Assembly (NCBI RefSeq): GCF_002855515.1
Contig: NZ_PKRP01000005.1
Span: 421,863-485,862 of the forward strand
Length of the DNA: 64,000 nucleotides
Reading direction: 5' to 3'
From: Rhizobium sp. TH135
GTDB taxonomy: Bacteria > Pseudomonadota > Alphaproteobacteria > Rhizobiales > Rhizobiaceae
The position numbers and the translations under genes were made by a program. The notes under the pieces were generated by a model. That model was not told the origin of the DNA and made no database searches. It saw only the letters and a list, made by a program, of their open reading frames with translations. Below are positions 30,692 through 39,652 of the stretch, in pieces (position 1 is the stretch's first letter; the number at the start of each line of letters is the position of its first letter).

Positions 30692-32221
30692 TCAGGCCGG
30701 TGATTCGGGAAGCTCGATTCCAGCCTCTAAGCACCAGTTCCGCAAGGGGGCGAGAACAGGATGCTCAAAAGCCACGTTGAGATGCCAGAGGGTCCGCGGC
30801 AGATGGCGCATATAGCCCGGCTTGCCGTCTCGTTCCTTCAGTCGGACCCAGAGCCCGTTCAGCTTGCAGGCTCGCTGCGCCGACATGATCGCCCAACTCT
30901 TCAGGAATGCGGCTTCATCGAAGCCCGATATTCTCGACCGCGCGGAAAGATAGTCGGCCATCAATTGATCCATGAGCGGACGCTCGATCGTCACCCGCGC
31001 ATCCTGAACCAGAGAAACCACATCATAGGCGGCTGGCCCGATCATGGCATCCTGGAAGTCGATCAAACCGACCCTATCATGGCCTTCGCGGTTGCCCCGC
31101 CAGATGATGTTGGGCGAGTGGAAGTCACGCATCACAATGGATGTGTCGGCATCCGCCAGTTCGTCGATCAATCGGTCCCAGATGGCGAGATAGCGCGTAC
31201 GCTCTTCCGTCGTTGCCGGCTTTCCAACGCGTTTCCAGGGCAGGTGCCAATCGAGTAGCAGTTCGACCTCGAATTTCATGGCTGCGCGATCGAAATCCGG
31301 GATCCTGTGCCGATGACCGCCCGGGATGACGATTTCGCGTTCGAATGCCGTGTCGTGAATGGCAGCGAGGCAAGCGGCACTGGCGCGGTAGCGCTCCGCG
31401 ATCGGCTTGCCCTGATGGTCGATCACGCCCTCTTCACCGAGATCTTCGAGAAGCAGGATGCCTGCATCAAGGTCCTGGGCTAGCACTTTCGGCGCCGCAA
31501 AACCCCGCTCTCTCAAAGCCTGGCCGATGGCGACGAAGGGCCGGACATCCTCTGCGAGATGCACGAGCTGCGAATACGGTTTCCCGTCGCGAATCGGTGG
31601 ACCATTCGGCCGTTTGGGCGCATCCATCAGAACAAGACGCGTACCTCCGTCGGCAGGGTAGACATGTTCATAGGCGCGGTTTGAGGCGTCGCCCGTCAGG
31701 TGGCGTCTGTGCGCATCCTTGCAGCCGTTTGCGTCGAGGAAGCGTCTGATATCGGCAACGCGGCGCAGCCTTGCCAGTTTCGCCTCCGGAGCCCGGATGG
31801 ACAGGTCACGCCCACCGTCGGACGCAAATGCGAAACTGATCTCGATCCGGTTCTTCGGTAGCGCGCGGCCTGCTTTGCCGGGCCATTCAACGAGGCAGAT
31901 GCCCTCGGCCAGGGCCTCCTCCAGTCCGAGTTCGTCGAGCTCGCTCGGATCGGACAGGCGGTAAAGATCGAAATGCGCGACGGGGATCCGCAGCTCGTAG
32001 TTCTGCACCAGCGTAAAGGTCGGACTGGGAACGTCCAGATCCGGATCATCCGCAAGGGCTCGGATCAAGGCTCGGCTCAGCGTGGATTTCCCGGCGCCAA
32101 GGTCGCCCTCTAGCGCGATGCAATCACCGACCTGAAGCGCGAGAAGCAAATCCTCGCCGAACAGTGCGGTGGCACGGTCGTCGGCGAGGTGGATGGCAAG
32201 CGGGGTGGGCTCGGCGCTCAT
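30692..32221 (-). CDS. TsaE - AmgK-like phosphotransferase fusion protein
   Basis: A 509-residue two-domain protein. Residues about 1-155 are TsaE, the ATPase needed for t6A tRNA modification, with Walker A GDLGAGKST at 39-47 and SPTFTLVQNY at 66-75. Residues about 160-509 are an aminoglycoside-phosphotransferase fold with catalytic D366 in VMRDFHSPN and a DFQD metal site at 388-391, like N-acetylmuramate kinase AmgK. The next gene is MurU-like, which supports AmgK. No stop or frameshift separates the halves. The start overlaps the divL stop (ATGA). Confidence 0.9.
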   Translation of the reverse strand: MSAEPTPLAIHLADDRATALFGEDLLLALQVGDCIALEGDLGAGKSTLSRALIRALADDPDLDVPSPTFTLVQNYELRIPVAHFDLYRLSDPSELDELGLEEALAEGICLVEWPGKAGRALPKNRIEISFAFASDGGRDLSIRAPEAKLARLRRVADIRRFLDANGCKDAHRRHLTGDASNRAYEHVYPADGGTRLVLMDAPKRPNGPPIRDGKPYSQLVHLAEDVRPFVAIGQALRERGFAAPKVLAQDLDAGILLLEDLGEEGVIDHQGKPIAERYRASAACLAAIHDTAFEREIVIPGGHRHRIPDFDRAAMKFEVELLLDWHLPWKRVGKPATTEERTRYLAIWDRLIDELADADTSIVMRDFHSPNIIWRGNREGHDRVGLIDFQDAMIGPAAYDVVSLVQDARVTIERPLMDQLMADYLSARSRISGFDEAAFLKSWAIMSAQRACKLNGLWVRLKERDGKPGYMRHLPRTLWHLNVAFEHPVLAPLRNWCLEAGIELPESPA

Positions 32222-34803
32222 TCGGCGGCGGCGATCATCTGCGGTAGACTAGCAGAGGGGATGCGGCAGTGAACCGTGGTTCCGCGGCCCGGCTCGCTTT
32301 CGATCTTCACTTCACCCTTGTGCAGGTTGACGAAGCTCTGGACGATCGAGAGACCAAGACCCGGCCCGCTACGCTTGCCGCCCTTGGCACTCGTCGAGAA
32401 GCGGTCAAAGGCCGAGGACACAAGGTCGGCGCTCATGCCGCAGCCGTTGTCACTGACTGAAAAGGCGAAATCATTGGCCTCGCGCCAGCATTTCATCGAG
32501 ACGACCGAGCCTTCGGGGGCGTAGTTCACGGCATTGGTCAGGATCTTGATGAGGATCTGCTTCAACCGCTGCCGGTCGGCAATCAGATGACCAAGCTGCG
32601 CGGGAGCGGCGATCTCCAGCGTCACGCCGCCTTCCTGCAATCGGTCGGTCATCTGCATCGAGACATCGTCGAGAAGATCGCTCAGATCGATTTCCGAATA
32701 GTCCAGCTGCATGATCCCGGCATCGACAGTCGCGAGATCGAGGATGTCGTTGACGATGGTCAGCAGGACTGACGAGGAGGTCGAGATATGGTCGATATAT
32801 TCGGCCTGCCGTTCGTTGAGCGGTCCGATCGTCGGTGTCTTCAGGAGATCGGTGAAGCCGATGATGTTGGTGAGCGGCGAGCGAAGCTCGTAGGAGACGT
32901 GCTGGACGAAATCGTTCTTCAGCTCGTCTGCCTTCTGCAGCGCTTCGTTCTTCTCCTTCAGCGCCCGTTCCGCACGAACGCTGTCGGTCATGTTCACGAA
33001 GGTGAGCATGGTCTGCGCATTCGGCAGCGGTGTTACGGCATAATCAAGCACCAGGCCGGAATAGAGCTCCAGCGTGCCCTGACTGGACGGACGCTCGTCC
33101 TCGAAACTGGTGATCATCTTGCCGAACGCCTTCCAGCCGTCCGGCTTGTCGTAGGACGTCCCGCAGGCAGCTTCGAGCAGGCGGATATGGGTGCCAACAG
33201 CGGCCTGCGCTTCGGTGATGCCCCAGAGGGCACGGAAGGCGGGATTGGACAGCTGGATCCGGCCATCTGGGCCAAAAACGGCGACGCCTTCTGATAGGTG
33301 GTCGATGGTTTCGCCCTGCACCTGCACGAGGGTGTTGTAACGGGTCTCCAGATTGACCTGTTCCGTCAGGTTCTCGAACACCCAGGTGGCGCCACCCTGC
33401 GGATGGGCTGACGCGATCACCCGAAGCGTCTGGCCGTTCGGCAGATGCCAGAGGTCCGTCTGCGTCTCCAGAGCGCGGTAGACGGAAAGGCAATTTTCCT
33501 TCCACGCCTTCCAGCTCAGCTGTTCCGGCAGCTTGTGCGCCGCACGAAGCCGATCGAGCAGTTCGGCATGATCGGGACGGCTTTCGAGGAACTTGGCTTC
33601 GAGACCCCAAAGCTGCTGGAAAGCCTGATTGTAGAATTGCAGGCGGCGGTCGGCATCGAAAATGGCCACCGGCGTTGCCAGATGGTCCAGCGTGTCGGCA
33701 TGGCTCTTCAGCGTCCGGGTCAGGTCTTCCCGGAGCGTCTCTGCGGACGAGACGTCGATCGCCATGCCACAGGAGCCCGCCGGACCCCTCACATCGACGA
33801 CATCGAAAAAGGTCCGAGCGCCACGAACGGCCGTCGAGACGGTATCCTGGAAAGGGGATTCCGGGGTCGCTGAGGCCTTAATCTTTTCCCGGGTGAGGGT
33901 GCCCAGAATTTCGCGCCCCTCCTGCACCGCCTGTTGCGGCGAGCTTGCCTCCACGGCGTCGCTATAGGCCTGGTTGACCCAGACCAGGCGGCCTTCGCCG
34001 TCGCGCTGCCAGACAGGCTGCTCGATGGAATCGAGAAGCGATTCAAAGGTAGCGATAGAACTACGCAGGCGGTTGCGCTCGATCTTCAGTTCGGCCAGTT
34101 CGGCACGCAGGTTGTCGAGGGCAACGAAATGCGCATAAGCGCGACCGCCGTAGAGCTTGCCTTGAACCTCCAGAACTTCACCGCGCTGGGTTTCGACGAC
34201 GAGGTCGAAGGACTTCGCGTTCAGCCGCAGACCTTCGATGGCGCGTTCGACTTCGCTTGCCGAATGTGGCTTCAGCCAACGGCCGAAAGCCAGAAAGTCC
34301 GGGTCCTGCTGGGGAGCACCTGTCTCCGCCGGAAGCTGGCCAAGCAGTTCAGTTTTGCCGTTATGGCCTTCCCAGATCACCGTGCGCCGGTTCTTGTCAG
34401 CGATCAGGGTCTGGTACCGAGAGATCTTGTGCTGGCTGTCCGAAAAAGCAGAGCGCAGTTCGCGCACTTCGACATCAAGCCTGTTGCGCTGGCGAAGCAG
34501 AACGGCCGCGAAGATCAAGGCTGCAGAGACCGAGCCGAGGAGCACGGCATAACCCGCCACATCGGCGCTGTCGAAGCCGCGCAGCGGAGCCGCAGCGGTC
34601 TGGGCATGCGCGAGGCTGGGCGTGATGATGCCCACAAGTGCGCTACCGCAGGTCAGCAAGCGGCGCATGGCTGCAACGGCTGGGCGCTGTGCGACCTTGC
34701 GGAGCACCGCGGTTGTCAGGTTTGATGTTGGCCGCCAGAGGCTTGGAAAACCGGCCGTCATAGCCGTATCCCGCTGACGCGGGGTGCGTTGATGTACCGA
34801 CAT
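32218..34803 (-). CDS. divL: DivL-type atypical sensor kinase (Tyr at the phospho-acceptor position)
   Basis: An 861-residue membrane-anchored kinase-like protein. It has hydrophobic segments at about 50-68 and 82-102, then several PAS-like regions (about 250-620), a dimerisation helix and a GHKL ATPase domain ending in GPGLGLSIVQSFVNLHKG. The H-box reads FVQHVSYELRSPL, with Y638 where the phospho-acceptor histidine is expected. This is the hallmark of DivL, the cell-cycle protein that connects DivK to CckA and CtrA. ATG 34803 is used; another in-frame ATG is at 34761. Confidence 0.9.
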   Translation of the reverse strand: MSVHQRTPRQRDTAMTAGFPSLWRPTSNLTTAVLRKVAQRPAVAAMRRLLTCGSALVGIITPSLAHAQTAAAPLRGFDSADVAGYAVLLGSVSAALIFAAVLLRQRNRLDVEVRELRSAFSDSQHKISRYQTLIADKNRRTVIWEGHNGKTELLGQLPAETGAPQQDPDFLAFGRWLKPHSASEVERAIEGLRLNAKSFDLVVETQRGEVLEVQGKLYGGRAYAHFVALDNLRAELAELKIERNRLRSSIATFESLLDSIEQPVWQRDGEGRLVWVNQAYSDAVEASSPQQAVQEGREILGTLTREKIKASATPESPFQDTVSTAVRGARTFFDVVDVRGPAGSCGMAIDVSSAETLREDLTRTLKSHADTLDHLATPVAIFDADRRLQFYNQAFQQLWGLEAKFLESRPDHAELLDRLRAAHKLPEQLSWKAWKENCLSVYRALETQTDLWHLPNGQTLRVIASAHPQGGATWVFENLTEQVNLETRYNTLVQVQGETIDHLSEGVAVFGPDGRIQLSNPAFRALWGITEAQAAVGTHIRLLEAACGTSYDKPDGWKAFGKMITSFEDERPSSQGTLELYSGLVLDYAVTPLPNAQTMLTFVNMTDSVRAERALKEKNEALQKADELKNDFVQHVSYELRSPLTNIIGFTDLLKTPTIGPLNERQAEYIDHISTSSSVLLTIVNDILDLATVDAGIMQLDYSEIDLSDLLDDVSMQMTDRLQEGGVTLEIAAPAQLGHLIADRQRLKQILIKILTNAVNYAPEGSVVSMKCWREANDFAFSVSDNGCGMSADLVSSAFDRFSTSAKGGKRSGPGLGLSIVQSFVNLHKGEVKIESEPGRGTTVHCRIPSASLPQMIAAAE

Positions 34804-34946
34804 TCTCGGTCTGTCTCCGTCTTATTATGTGCCGCATCGTCGACAAGACATCCGTATCCGCGGAGCGCTCGTGCAGTCCACGAATCAAGTTCTAAAACAA
34901 TACCTTTGATGGATAGGGTCGGGAAGGCCGGGGCCCAAAAAAGAAA

Positions 34947-34970
34947 GCGGCGCCCTTGTCAAGGCGCCGC
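34947..34970 (-). terminator. terminator after ahcY
   Basis: GCGGCGCC and GGCGCCGC form a perfect 8-bp stem (34947-34954 with 34963-34970). On the minus strand it is followed by a T-rich run TTTCTTTTTT, 32 bases after the ahcY stop. Confidence 0.88.
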
Positions 34971-35001
34971 CCACTAGATGTAGATATTATCCAGCTATAT
35001 T

Positions 35002-36399
35002 TTAATAGCGATAGTGTTCGGACTTGAACGGACCCTGGGTCGTGACGCCGATATAGGCTGCCTGTTCGTCCGAAAGCTGCGTCAGCTTCACGCCGAGCTT
35101 TTCGAGGTGCAGACGAGCGACCTTTTCGTCGAGGTGCTTCGGCAGAACATAGACGCCCGGCTTGTATTCGTCGTTCTTCGCAAACAGCTCGATCTGGCCG
35201 AGAACCTGGTTGGTAAACGATGCCGACATCACGAAGGACGGGTGGCCAGTTGCGTTGCCGAGGTTCAGCAGGCGGCCTTCCGAGAGAAGGATCATGCGGT
35301 TGCCCTTCGGGAACTCGATCATGTCGACCTGCGGCTTGATGTTCGTCCAACGCAGGTTCTTCAGGGAAGCGACCTGGATCTCGTTGTCGAAGTGGCCGAT
35401 GTTGCCGACGATCGCCATGTCCTTCATCTCGCGCATGTGCTCGATGCGGATGACGTCCTTGTTGCCGGTGGTCGTGATGAAGATGTCGGCCGAGGAAACG
35501 ACGTCCTCGAGCGTGACAACTTCAAAGCCGTCCATGGCGGCCTGCAGGGCGCAGATCGGGTCGACTTCCGTCACCTTGACGCGGGCGCCGGCACCACGCA
35601 GCGAGGCGGCCGAACCCTTGCCGACGTCGCCGTAGCCGCAGACGACGGCAACCTTGCCGGCCATCATCACGTCGGTACCGCGGCGAATGCCGTCAACCAG
35701 CGATTCCTTGCAGCCATACTTGTTGTCGAACTTGGACTTTGTGACCGAGTCGTTGACGTTGATGGCCGGGAAGGGGAGGAGGCCCTTCTTGGCGAGTTCG
35801 TAAAGGCGGTGCACGCCCGTGGTGGTTTCTTCGGTCACGCCCTTGATGGCATCGCGCTGCTTGGTGAACCAGCCAGGCGTGGCGGCCAGGCGCTTCTTGA
35901 TCTGCGCGACCAGAATTTCTTCTTCTTCCGACTGCGGGTTCGAAAGAACGTCCTCACCGGCTTCGGCACGGGCGCCAAGCAGGATGTACATGGTGGCGTC
36001 GCCACCGTCGTCGAGGATCATGTTGGACAAGCCACCGTCAGTCCACTGGAAGATCTTGTCGGTGTAGTCCCAGTAGTCCGTCAGCGACTCGCCCTTGATC
36101 GCGAAGACCGGAATGCCGGCAGCAGCGATTGCCGCAGCAGCATGGTCCTGCGTCGAGAAGATGTTGCAGGATGCCCAACGGACCTCGGCGCCGAGCGCGA
36201 CAAGGGTCTCGATCAGGACGGCGGTCTGGATCGTCATGTGCAGCGAACCTGTGATGCGCGCACCCTTCAGCGGCTTGCTCGCCCCGAATTCTTCGCGGCA
36301 GGCCATCAGGCCCGGCATTTCGGTTTCAGCGATGCTGATTTCCTTGCGGCCAAAATCGGCAAGACCGATATCGGCGATCACATAGTCATGTTTGCTCAT
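35002..36399 (-). CDS. ahcY: adenosylhomocysteinase (SAH hydrolase)
   Basis: A 465-residue enzyme that splits S-adenosylhomocysteine into adenosine and homocysteine, clearing the by-product of methylation. [18 protein letters not shown] is the family start. [16 protein letters not shown], the NAD-binding [13 protein letters not shown] and the C-terminal PFKSEHYRY end are typical. ATG 36399 was chosen; the long upstream reading frame has no family similarity. A perfect 10-bp dyad 124-145 bases upstream is a candidate operator. Confidence 0.97.
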   Translation of the reverse strand: MSKHDYVIADIGLADFGRKEISIAETEMPGLMACREEFGASKPLKGARITGSLHMTIQTAVLIETLVALGAEVRWASCNIFSTQDHAAAAIAAAGIPVFAIKGESLTDYWDYTDKIFQWTDGGLSNMILDDGGDATMYILLGARAEAGEDVLSNPQSEEEEILVAQIKKRLAATPGWFTKQRDAIKGVTEETTTGVHRLYELAKKGLLPFPAINVNDSVTKSKFDNKYGCKESLVDGIRRGTDVMMAGKVAVVCGYGDVGKGSAASLRGAGARVKVTEVDPICALQAAMDGFEVVTLEDVVSSADIFITTTGNKDVIRIEHMREMKDMAIVGNIGHFDNEIQVASLKNLRWTNIKPQVDMIEFPKGNRMILLSEGRLLNLGNATGHPSFVMSASFTNQVLGQIELFAKNDEYKPGVYVLPKHLDEKVARLHLEKLGVKLTQLSDEQAAYIGVTTQGPFKSEHYRY

Positions 36400-36560
36400 G
36401 GGGTTCTCCGGCTGGATCCGATCCGATCCGCAATTCATGGCGGATGGACAAACTGGCTCTCCCGCAGATCTGTCTGCAGGGCTTGTCTGTGTTCTAGCAG
36501 GGAAAGGCGTCAAACGCAATCTGACATAAAGAAGTCTTTATGTCTTTATGTCGCGATGCT
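36400..36560. other. ahcY upstream region
   Basis: 161 bases between the HPr gene and ahcY on the same strand. It holds the operator-like dyad at 36523-36552, a small hairpin (CCCGCAGA with TCTGCAGGG, 36461-36481) and three direct GATCC repeats at 36416-36430. I see no SAM or SAH riboswitch core. Confidence 0.5.
36523..36552. promoter_or_regulatory. candidate operator of ahcY
   Basis: GACATAAAGA at 36523-36532 and TCTTTATGTC at 36535-36544 are perfect inverted repeats around two bases, and TTTATGTC repeats directly at 36545-36552. AT-rich dyads of this layout are typical binding sites of ArsR-family regulators. Control by a SAH-responsive regulator is an inference. Confidence 0.6.
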
Positions 36561-36839
36561 TTACATCTCTTCACCAAAGCGATCGGCGACGAGCGCCGAG
36601 AGGGCGTTCATCACATCCTGCGCCTGGTTGCCCGAGGCTGAGACTGAGATGGAGCAGCCGGGGCTGGCAGCCAGCATCATGAGCCCCATAATCGATGTGC
36701 CGCCGACGGTGGTGCCGTCTTTCGATACGCTGACTGTCGCGTCAAAGCCGCTGACGGTCTGAACGAACTTGGCCGAGGCCCGGGCGTGGAGGCCGCGCTT
36801 GTTGATGATCAGCAGATCACGCGAGATCATGTCGCTCAT
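36561..36839 (-). CDS. ptsH: HPr family phosphocarrier protein
   Basis: A 92-residue HPr. H18 in INKRGLHARASAKFV is the PEP-dependent phosphorylation site, and S49 in GTSIMGLMMLA matches the regulatory serine phosphorylated by HprK. ATG 36839 lies four bases after the EIIA stop; a GTG five codons upstream is possible. EIIA, HPr and HprK are together, but no sugar permease (EIIB/EIIC) is nearby, so it is probably regulatory rather than transport-linked. Confidence 0.93.
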   Translation of the reverse strand: MSDMISRDLLIINKRGLHARASAKFVQTVSGFDATVSVSKDGTTVGGTSIMGLMMLAASPGCSISVSASGNQAQDVMNALSALVADRFGEEM

Positions 36840-36843
36840 CGTT

Positions 36844-37245
36844 TCACTTACCACTCAACACGCGGCTAGCGACATTGATGTATTTCCGTCCGGCTTCCGA
36901 AGCCTCTACGAGCGAGCGATCCATGTCGTTATCGCCGCGAACGCCTGCAAGCTTGATCAGCATGGGGAGATTGACCCCGGCGATGACTTCGATGCGACCG
37001 GTGTTCATGACAGAGATGGCGAGATTGGAAGGCGTGCCGCCGAACATGTCGGTCAGGATGATGACGCCATGCCCATCATCCGCGCGCAAGACGGCATCGA
37101 GAATGTCCTGGCGGCGCTGATCCATGTCATCTTCGGGGCCGATCGAAACGGTCTCGATGAATTTCTGTGGGCCTACGACATGCTCCACCGCGTGGTGAAA
37201 CTCTTCAGCCAGCTTGCCATGCGTGACAAGCACAAGTCCGATCAT
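36844..37245 (-). CDS. PTS EIIA component, mannose type
   Basis: A 133-residue single-domain EIIA(Man)-like protein. It starts MIGLVLVTHGKLAEEF, with H9 the expected phosphorylation site, and DMFGGTPSNLAI is the family's central motif. It lies between hprK and HPr. With no EIIB or EIIC partner it probably works as a regulatory phosphoacceptor. A 117-base gap separates it from hprK, in which I see nothing notable. Confidence 0.92.
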   Translation of the reverse strand: MIGLVLVTHGKLAEEFHHAVEHVVGPQKFIETVSIGPEDDMDQRRQDILDAVLRADDGHGVIILTDMFGGTPSNLAISVMNTGRIEVIAGVNLPMLIKLAGVRGDNDMDRSLVEASEAGRKYINVASRVLSGK

Positions 37246-37362
37246 TCTTAACTGCCCCTTAGCGCAACTCTCGCCGAATAGCTCAAGATTGGCGTTTCGT
37301 CCATCAGTGGGTCGCCATCTTGTCGATCAAAGCGGGAAGTGCAAGCCAAAACAGCGTGTGTT

Positions 37363-37821
37363 TCATCCACTTGTCTGCAGACTGCGGATCCGTGCGAAGA
37401 TCAAGCTCAGCGGAAATCTGCTCCACAAGGGCAATCGGATGGCGGGCAGGCGAATGGTGGGAGTGACCTCGGCGACCTCATCGTCGGGCGGAAGCCGGTC
37501 CACCTCATCGCCTGATACCGGCAATATCGCGTAGTGAAGATCCGCCTCTGCAACATGAGGGACGGAGACGATGCCGCTGTAGCGCAACTCCATCAGTCCG
37601 CGGATCGAACCCGGACCCGCCGCAATGATCGTTTCGCCACGCTGAGACACCAGCACGCGGTCATCCGAGATCAGTGCGCTGGAACAGCCCATCAGCTTGG
37701 CCTCTGACAGACAATCGAAAGCAAGGCTCGATTTGCTGCTTCCGGATGGTCCGAGGAAGAGAAGCCCGATGCCATCCACGGTGATAGCCGTCCCGTGGAT
37801 GTTCTCGGGCGTTTCGCTCAT
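37363..37821 (-). CDS. hprK: HPr kinase/phosphorylase, short alphaproteobacterial form
   Basis: A 152-residue protein corresponding to the C-terminal catalytic domain of HprK (about 310 residues in Firmicutes). The N-terminal domain is absent, as is usual in alphaproteobacteria. The P-loop is GPSGSSKS at 24-31, with serine where the common GxxGxGK pattern has glycine, and SDDRVLV follows. It phosphorylates HPr on serine. The start overlaps the chvG stop, linking it to the ChvG/ChvI system. Confidence 0.92.
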   Translation of the reverse strand: MSETPENIHGTAITVDGIGLLFLGPSGSSKSSLAFDCLSEAKLMGCSSALISDDRVLVSQRGETIIAAGPGSIRGLMELRYSGIVSVPHVAEADLHYAILPVSGDEVDRLPPDDEVAEVTPTIRLPAIRLPLWSRFPLSLIFARIRSLQTSG

Positions 37822-39599
37822 GTGGGGGTGCCCACAGGCAGCGATAGAACGAAGCGAGCGCCGGTGATGCGGCCCGTGGCCGGATCCATCACATTCTCGG
37901 CCCTCAACGTGCCGCCATGCGCTTCTGCAATCTGCCGGCTGATCGAAAGACCAAGGCCGGAGTTCTGGCCGAAGCTCTCACCCTCGGGGCGGTCGGTATA
38001 AAAGCGCTCGAAGATACGGTCGATATCTTCGGCCTGAATGCCGGGACCGTTGTCCTCGACCTGGATAAGGCATCGGCTCTTGTTGCGTGAAAGCTTGACC
38101 AGGATCCGGCCGGTTTCCTCAGGCACGAAGGAACGGGCGTTCTCGATCAGGTTGGTCACGATCTGGCCGAGGCGGAGATCATGCCCGTTGACGAGGAAAT
38201 TCTGGTTCGAGCCCTGCTTGTGGTCCACCACGCAGTCGATCTTCACTACCTTCTTGCCGCTTCGGATCTCCCGAGAGATATCGACAAGGCTAGAGATCAA
38301 CACCTCCAGGTCAACCGGCTTGGCATCCGAGCGCGCAAGCTCGGCGTCGAGCCGCGATGCATCCGAGATGTCGCTGATCAGACGGTCGAGGCGGCGAACA
38401 TCGTGCTGGATGATGTCCATCAGCCGCTGCCGGGATTGATCGGTCTTTGCCAGAGGCAGGGTTTCGACGGCGGAACGAAGGGATGTCAGCGGGTTCTTGA
38501 GTTCGTGGCTGACATCGGCAGCAAAGCTCTCGATCGCGTCGATACGATCGTAAAGCGCCGTCGTCATCTCGCGAAGTGCGATCGAGAGGTTTCCGATTTC
38601 ATCCTGACGGATCGAGAAGTCGGGGATCTCCTCGCGTTCCTTGGCGCCACGGCGAACGCGGATGGCGGCTGCCGAAAGCCTACGCAACGGGTTGGCGATG
38701 GTCGAGGACAACAGCAGCGACACGACAATGTTCACCAGGGTCGCCACCCCGAAAACGCGCAGGATGGCGAGGCGTTCTGCATGCACGATCTTGTCGATAT
38801 CACCGGCCTGCGTGGAGAGCAAAAGCACGCCGAGCACCGCACGTGACCGTTGGACGGGAACCGCCACCGATACGATCAGCTCGCCCTGATCCGTTACGCG
38901 AACCACGGCGCCGCGCACACCGGTCAGCGCGTTCATCACCTCCGGATAGATCGAGCCATCTCCGCCCGGCGCTTCGCGGTAAACCGGCAGGTTTCCGGGC
39001 TGCAGGATGGTATTGAAGAGGCGCGTGATCCAGTCGGTGAAGCTGGTGGAATCGTTGTCGACTGGCGGCAGGTCGAAGCGCAGCACCTGGCCGCGCGAAT
39101 AGAGATGCCGGGAATCCAGCAGAAGATTGGCATCGGCATCGAACAGGCGGGCGCGGATCCGCGTCGGCGAGATCAGGCGTCGAAGAACCGGGGCCACGCG
39201 TTCCGGATTGATCGGGAACTCCAGGTCTTCGTCGTTCGGAACAGGCGTGATGCTCTGCCCGGCCTGGAGCTCGAGCAGCTTTTCCGGATCGATCGTGATC
39301 GAATTCGTATCGACCGAGGCCGAAGCCGAGACGGCTGCAGCGATGATCTCGCCCTGTGTCAGCAGGCTTTCCACGCGGGCATCGATCAGCCCCTCGCGGA
39401 ACTGGTTGAGATACATGATGCCGCCGACCAGCACGATCAGCGCGGCGAGGTTGAAGAAGACGATTCGGCGTGTCAGGCTCGAGAAGAGCGCGTGGCCGAA
39501 GATCCGCCGGATGAGCGTGAAGGGATGGGTGAACAGCCGACGCTGTTCGGAGCCGGATTCCGGCTCCTCCAGATGTCCCTCGTCAACCTGCTGGGTCAA
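37818..39599 (-). CDS. chvG: sensor histidine kinase ChvG (ExoS type)
   Basis: A 593-residue kinase. LFTHPFTLIRRIFGHALFSSLTRRI at about 22-46 and the following membrane helix are typical of ChvG/ExoS. A long periplasmic domain (about 70-255), a second membrane helix, HAMP, the H-box DVSHELKNPLTSLRSA with H365, and ATPase motifs (EDNGPG, SGLGLSISRQI) follow. In relatives it senses acid and envelope stress and is held by ExoR. The best start is a TTG at 39599, so the N-terminus is uncertain. It overlaps hprK by four bases. Confidence 0.93.
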   Translation of the reverse strand: MTQQVDEGHLEEPESGSEQRRLFTHPFTLIRRIFGHALFSSLTRRIVFFNLAALIVLVGGIMYLNQFREGLIDARVESLLTQGEIIAAAVSASASVDTNSITIDPEKLLELQAGQSITPVPNDEDLEFPINPERVAPVLRRLISPTRIRARLFDADANLLLDSRHLYSRGQVLRFDLPPVDNDSTSFTDWITRLFNTILQPGNLPVYREAPGGDGSIYPEVMNALTGVRGAVVRVTDQGELIVSVAVPVQRSRAVLGVLLLSTQAGDIDKIVHAERLAILRVFGVATLVNIVVSLLLSSTIANPLRRLSAAAIRVRRGAKEREEIPDFSIRQDEIGNLSIALREMTTALYDRIDAIESFAADVSHELKNPLTSLRSAVETLPLAKTDQSRQRLMDIIQHDVRRLDRLISDISDASRLDAELARSDAKPVDLEVLISSLVDISREIRSGKKVVKIDCVVDHKQGSNQNFLVNGHDLRLGQIVTNLIENARSFVPEETGRILVKLSRNKSRCLIQVEDNGPGIQAEDIDRIFERFYTDRPEGESFGQNSGLGLSISRQIAEAHGGTLRAENVMDPATGRITGARFVLSLPVGTPT

Positions 39600-39652
39600 A
39601 CCTTTACCTTTCGCCCGTCTGCATTGGCCGAAGCGGCCATGACGACGAGACC

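Noticed and set aside
36461..36481. Hairpin CCCGCAGA / TCTGCAGGG as terminator of the HPr gene
   Set aside because: It lies about 80 bases past the HPr stop, has a short broken stem and no T tract.
36400..36560. SAM or SAH riboswitch before ahcY
   Set aside because: I could not find the conserved cores of SAM-II, SAM/SAH or SAH riboswitches. The dyad and small hairpin are better read as an operator and an unrelated leader structure.
35014..36762. 582-codon open frame on the plus strand, antisense to ahcY
   Set aside because: It is the mirror of a highly conserved gene in GC-rich DNA, where strong third-position bias opens the opposite frame. The translation shows no domain, and the ahcY reading is unambiguous.
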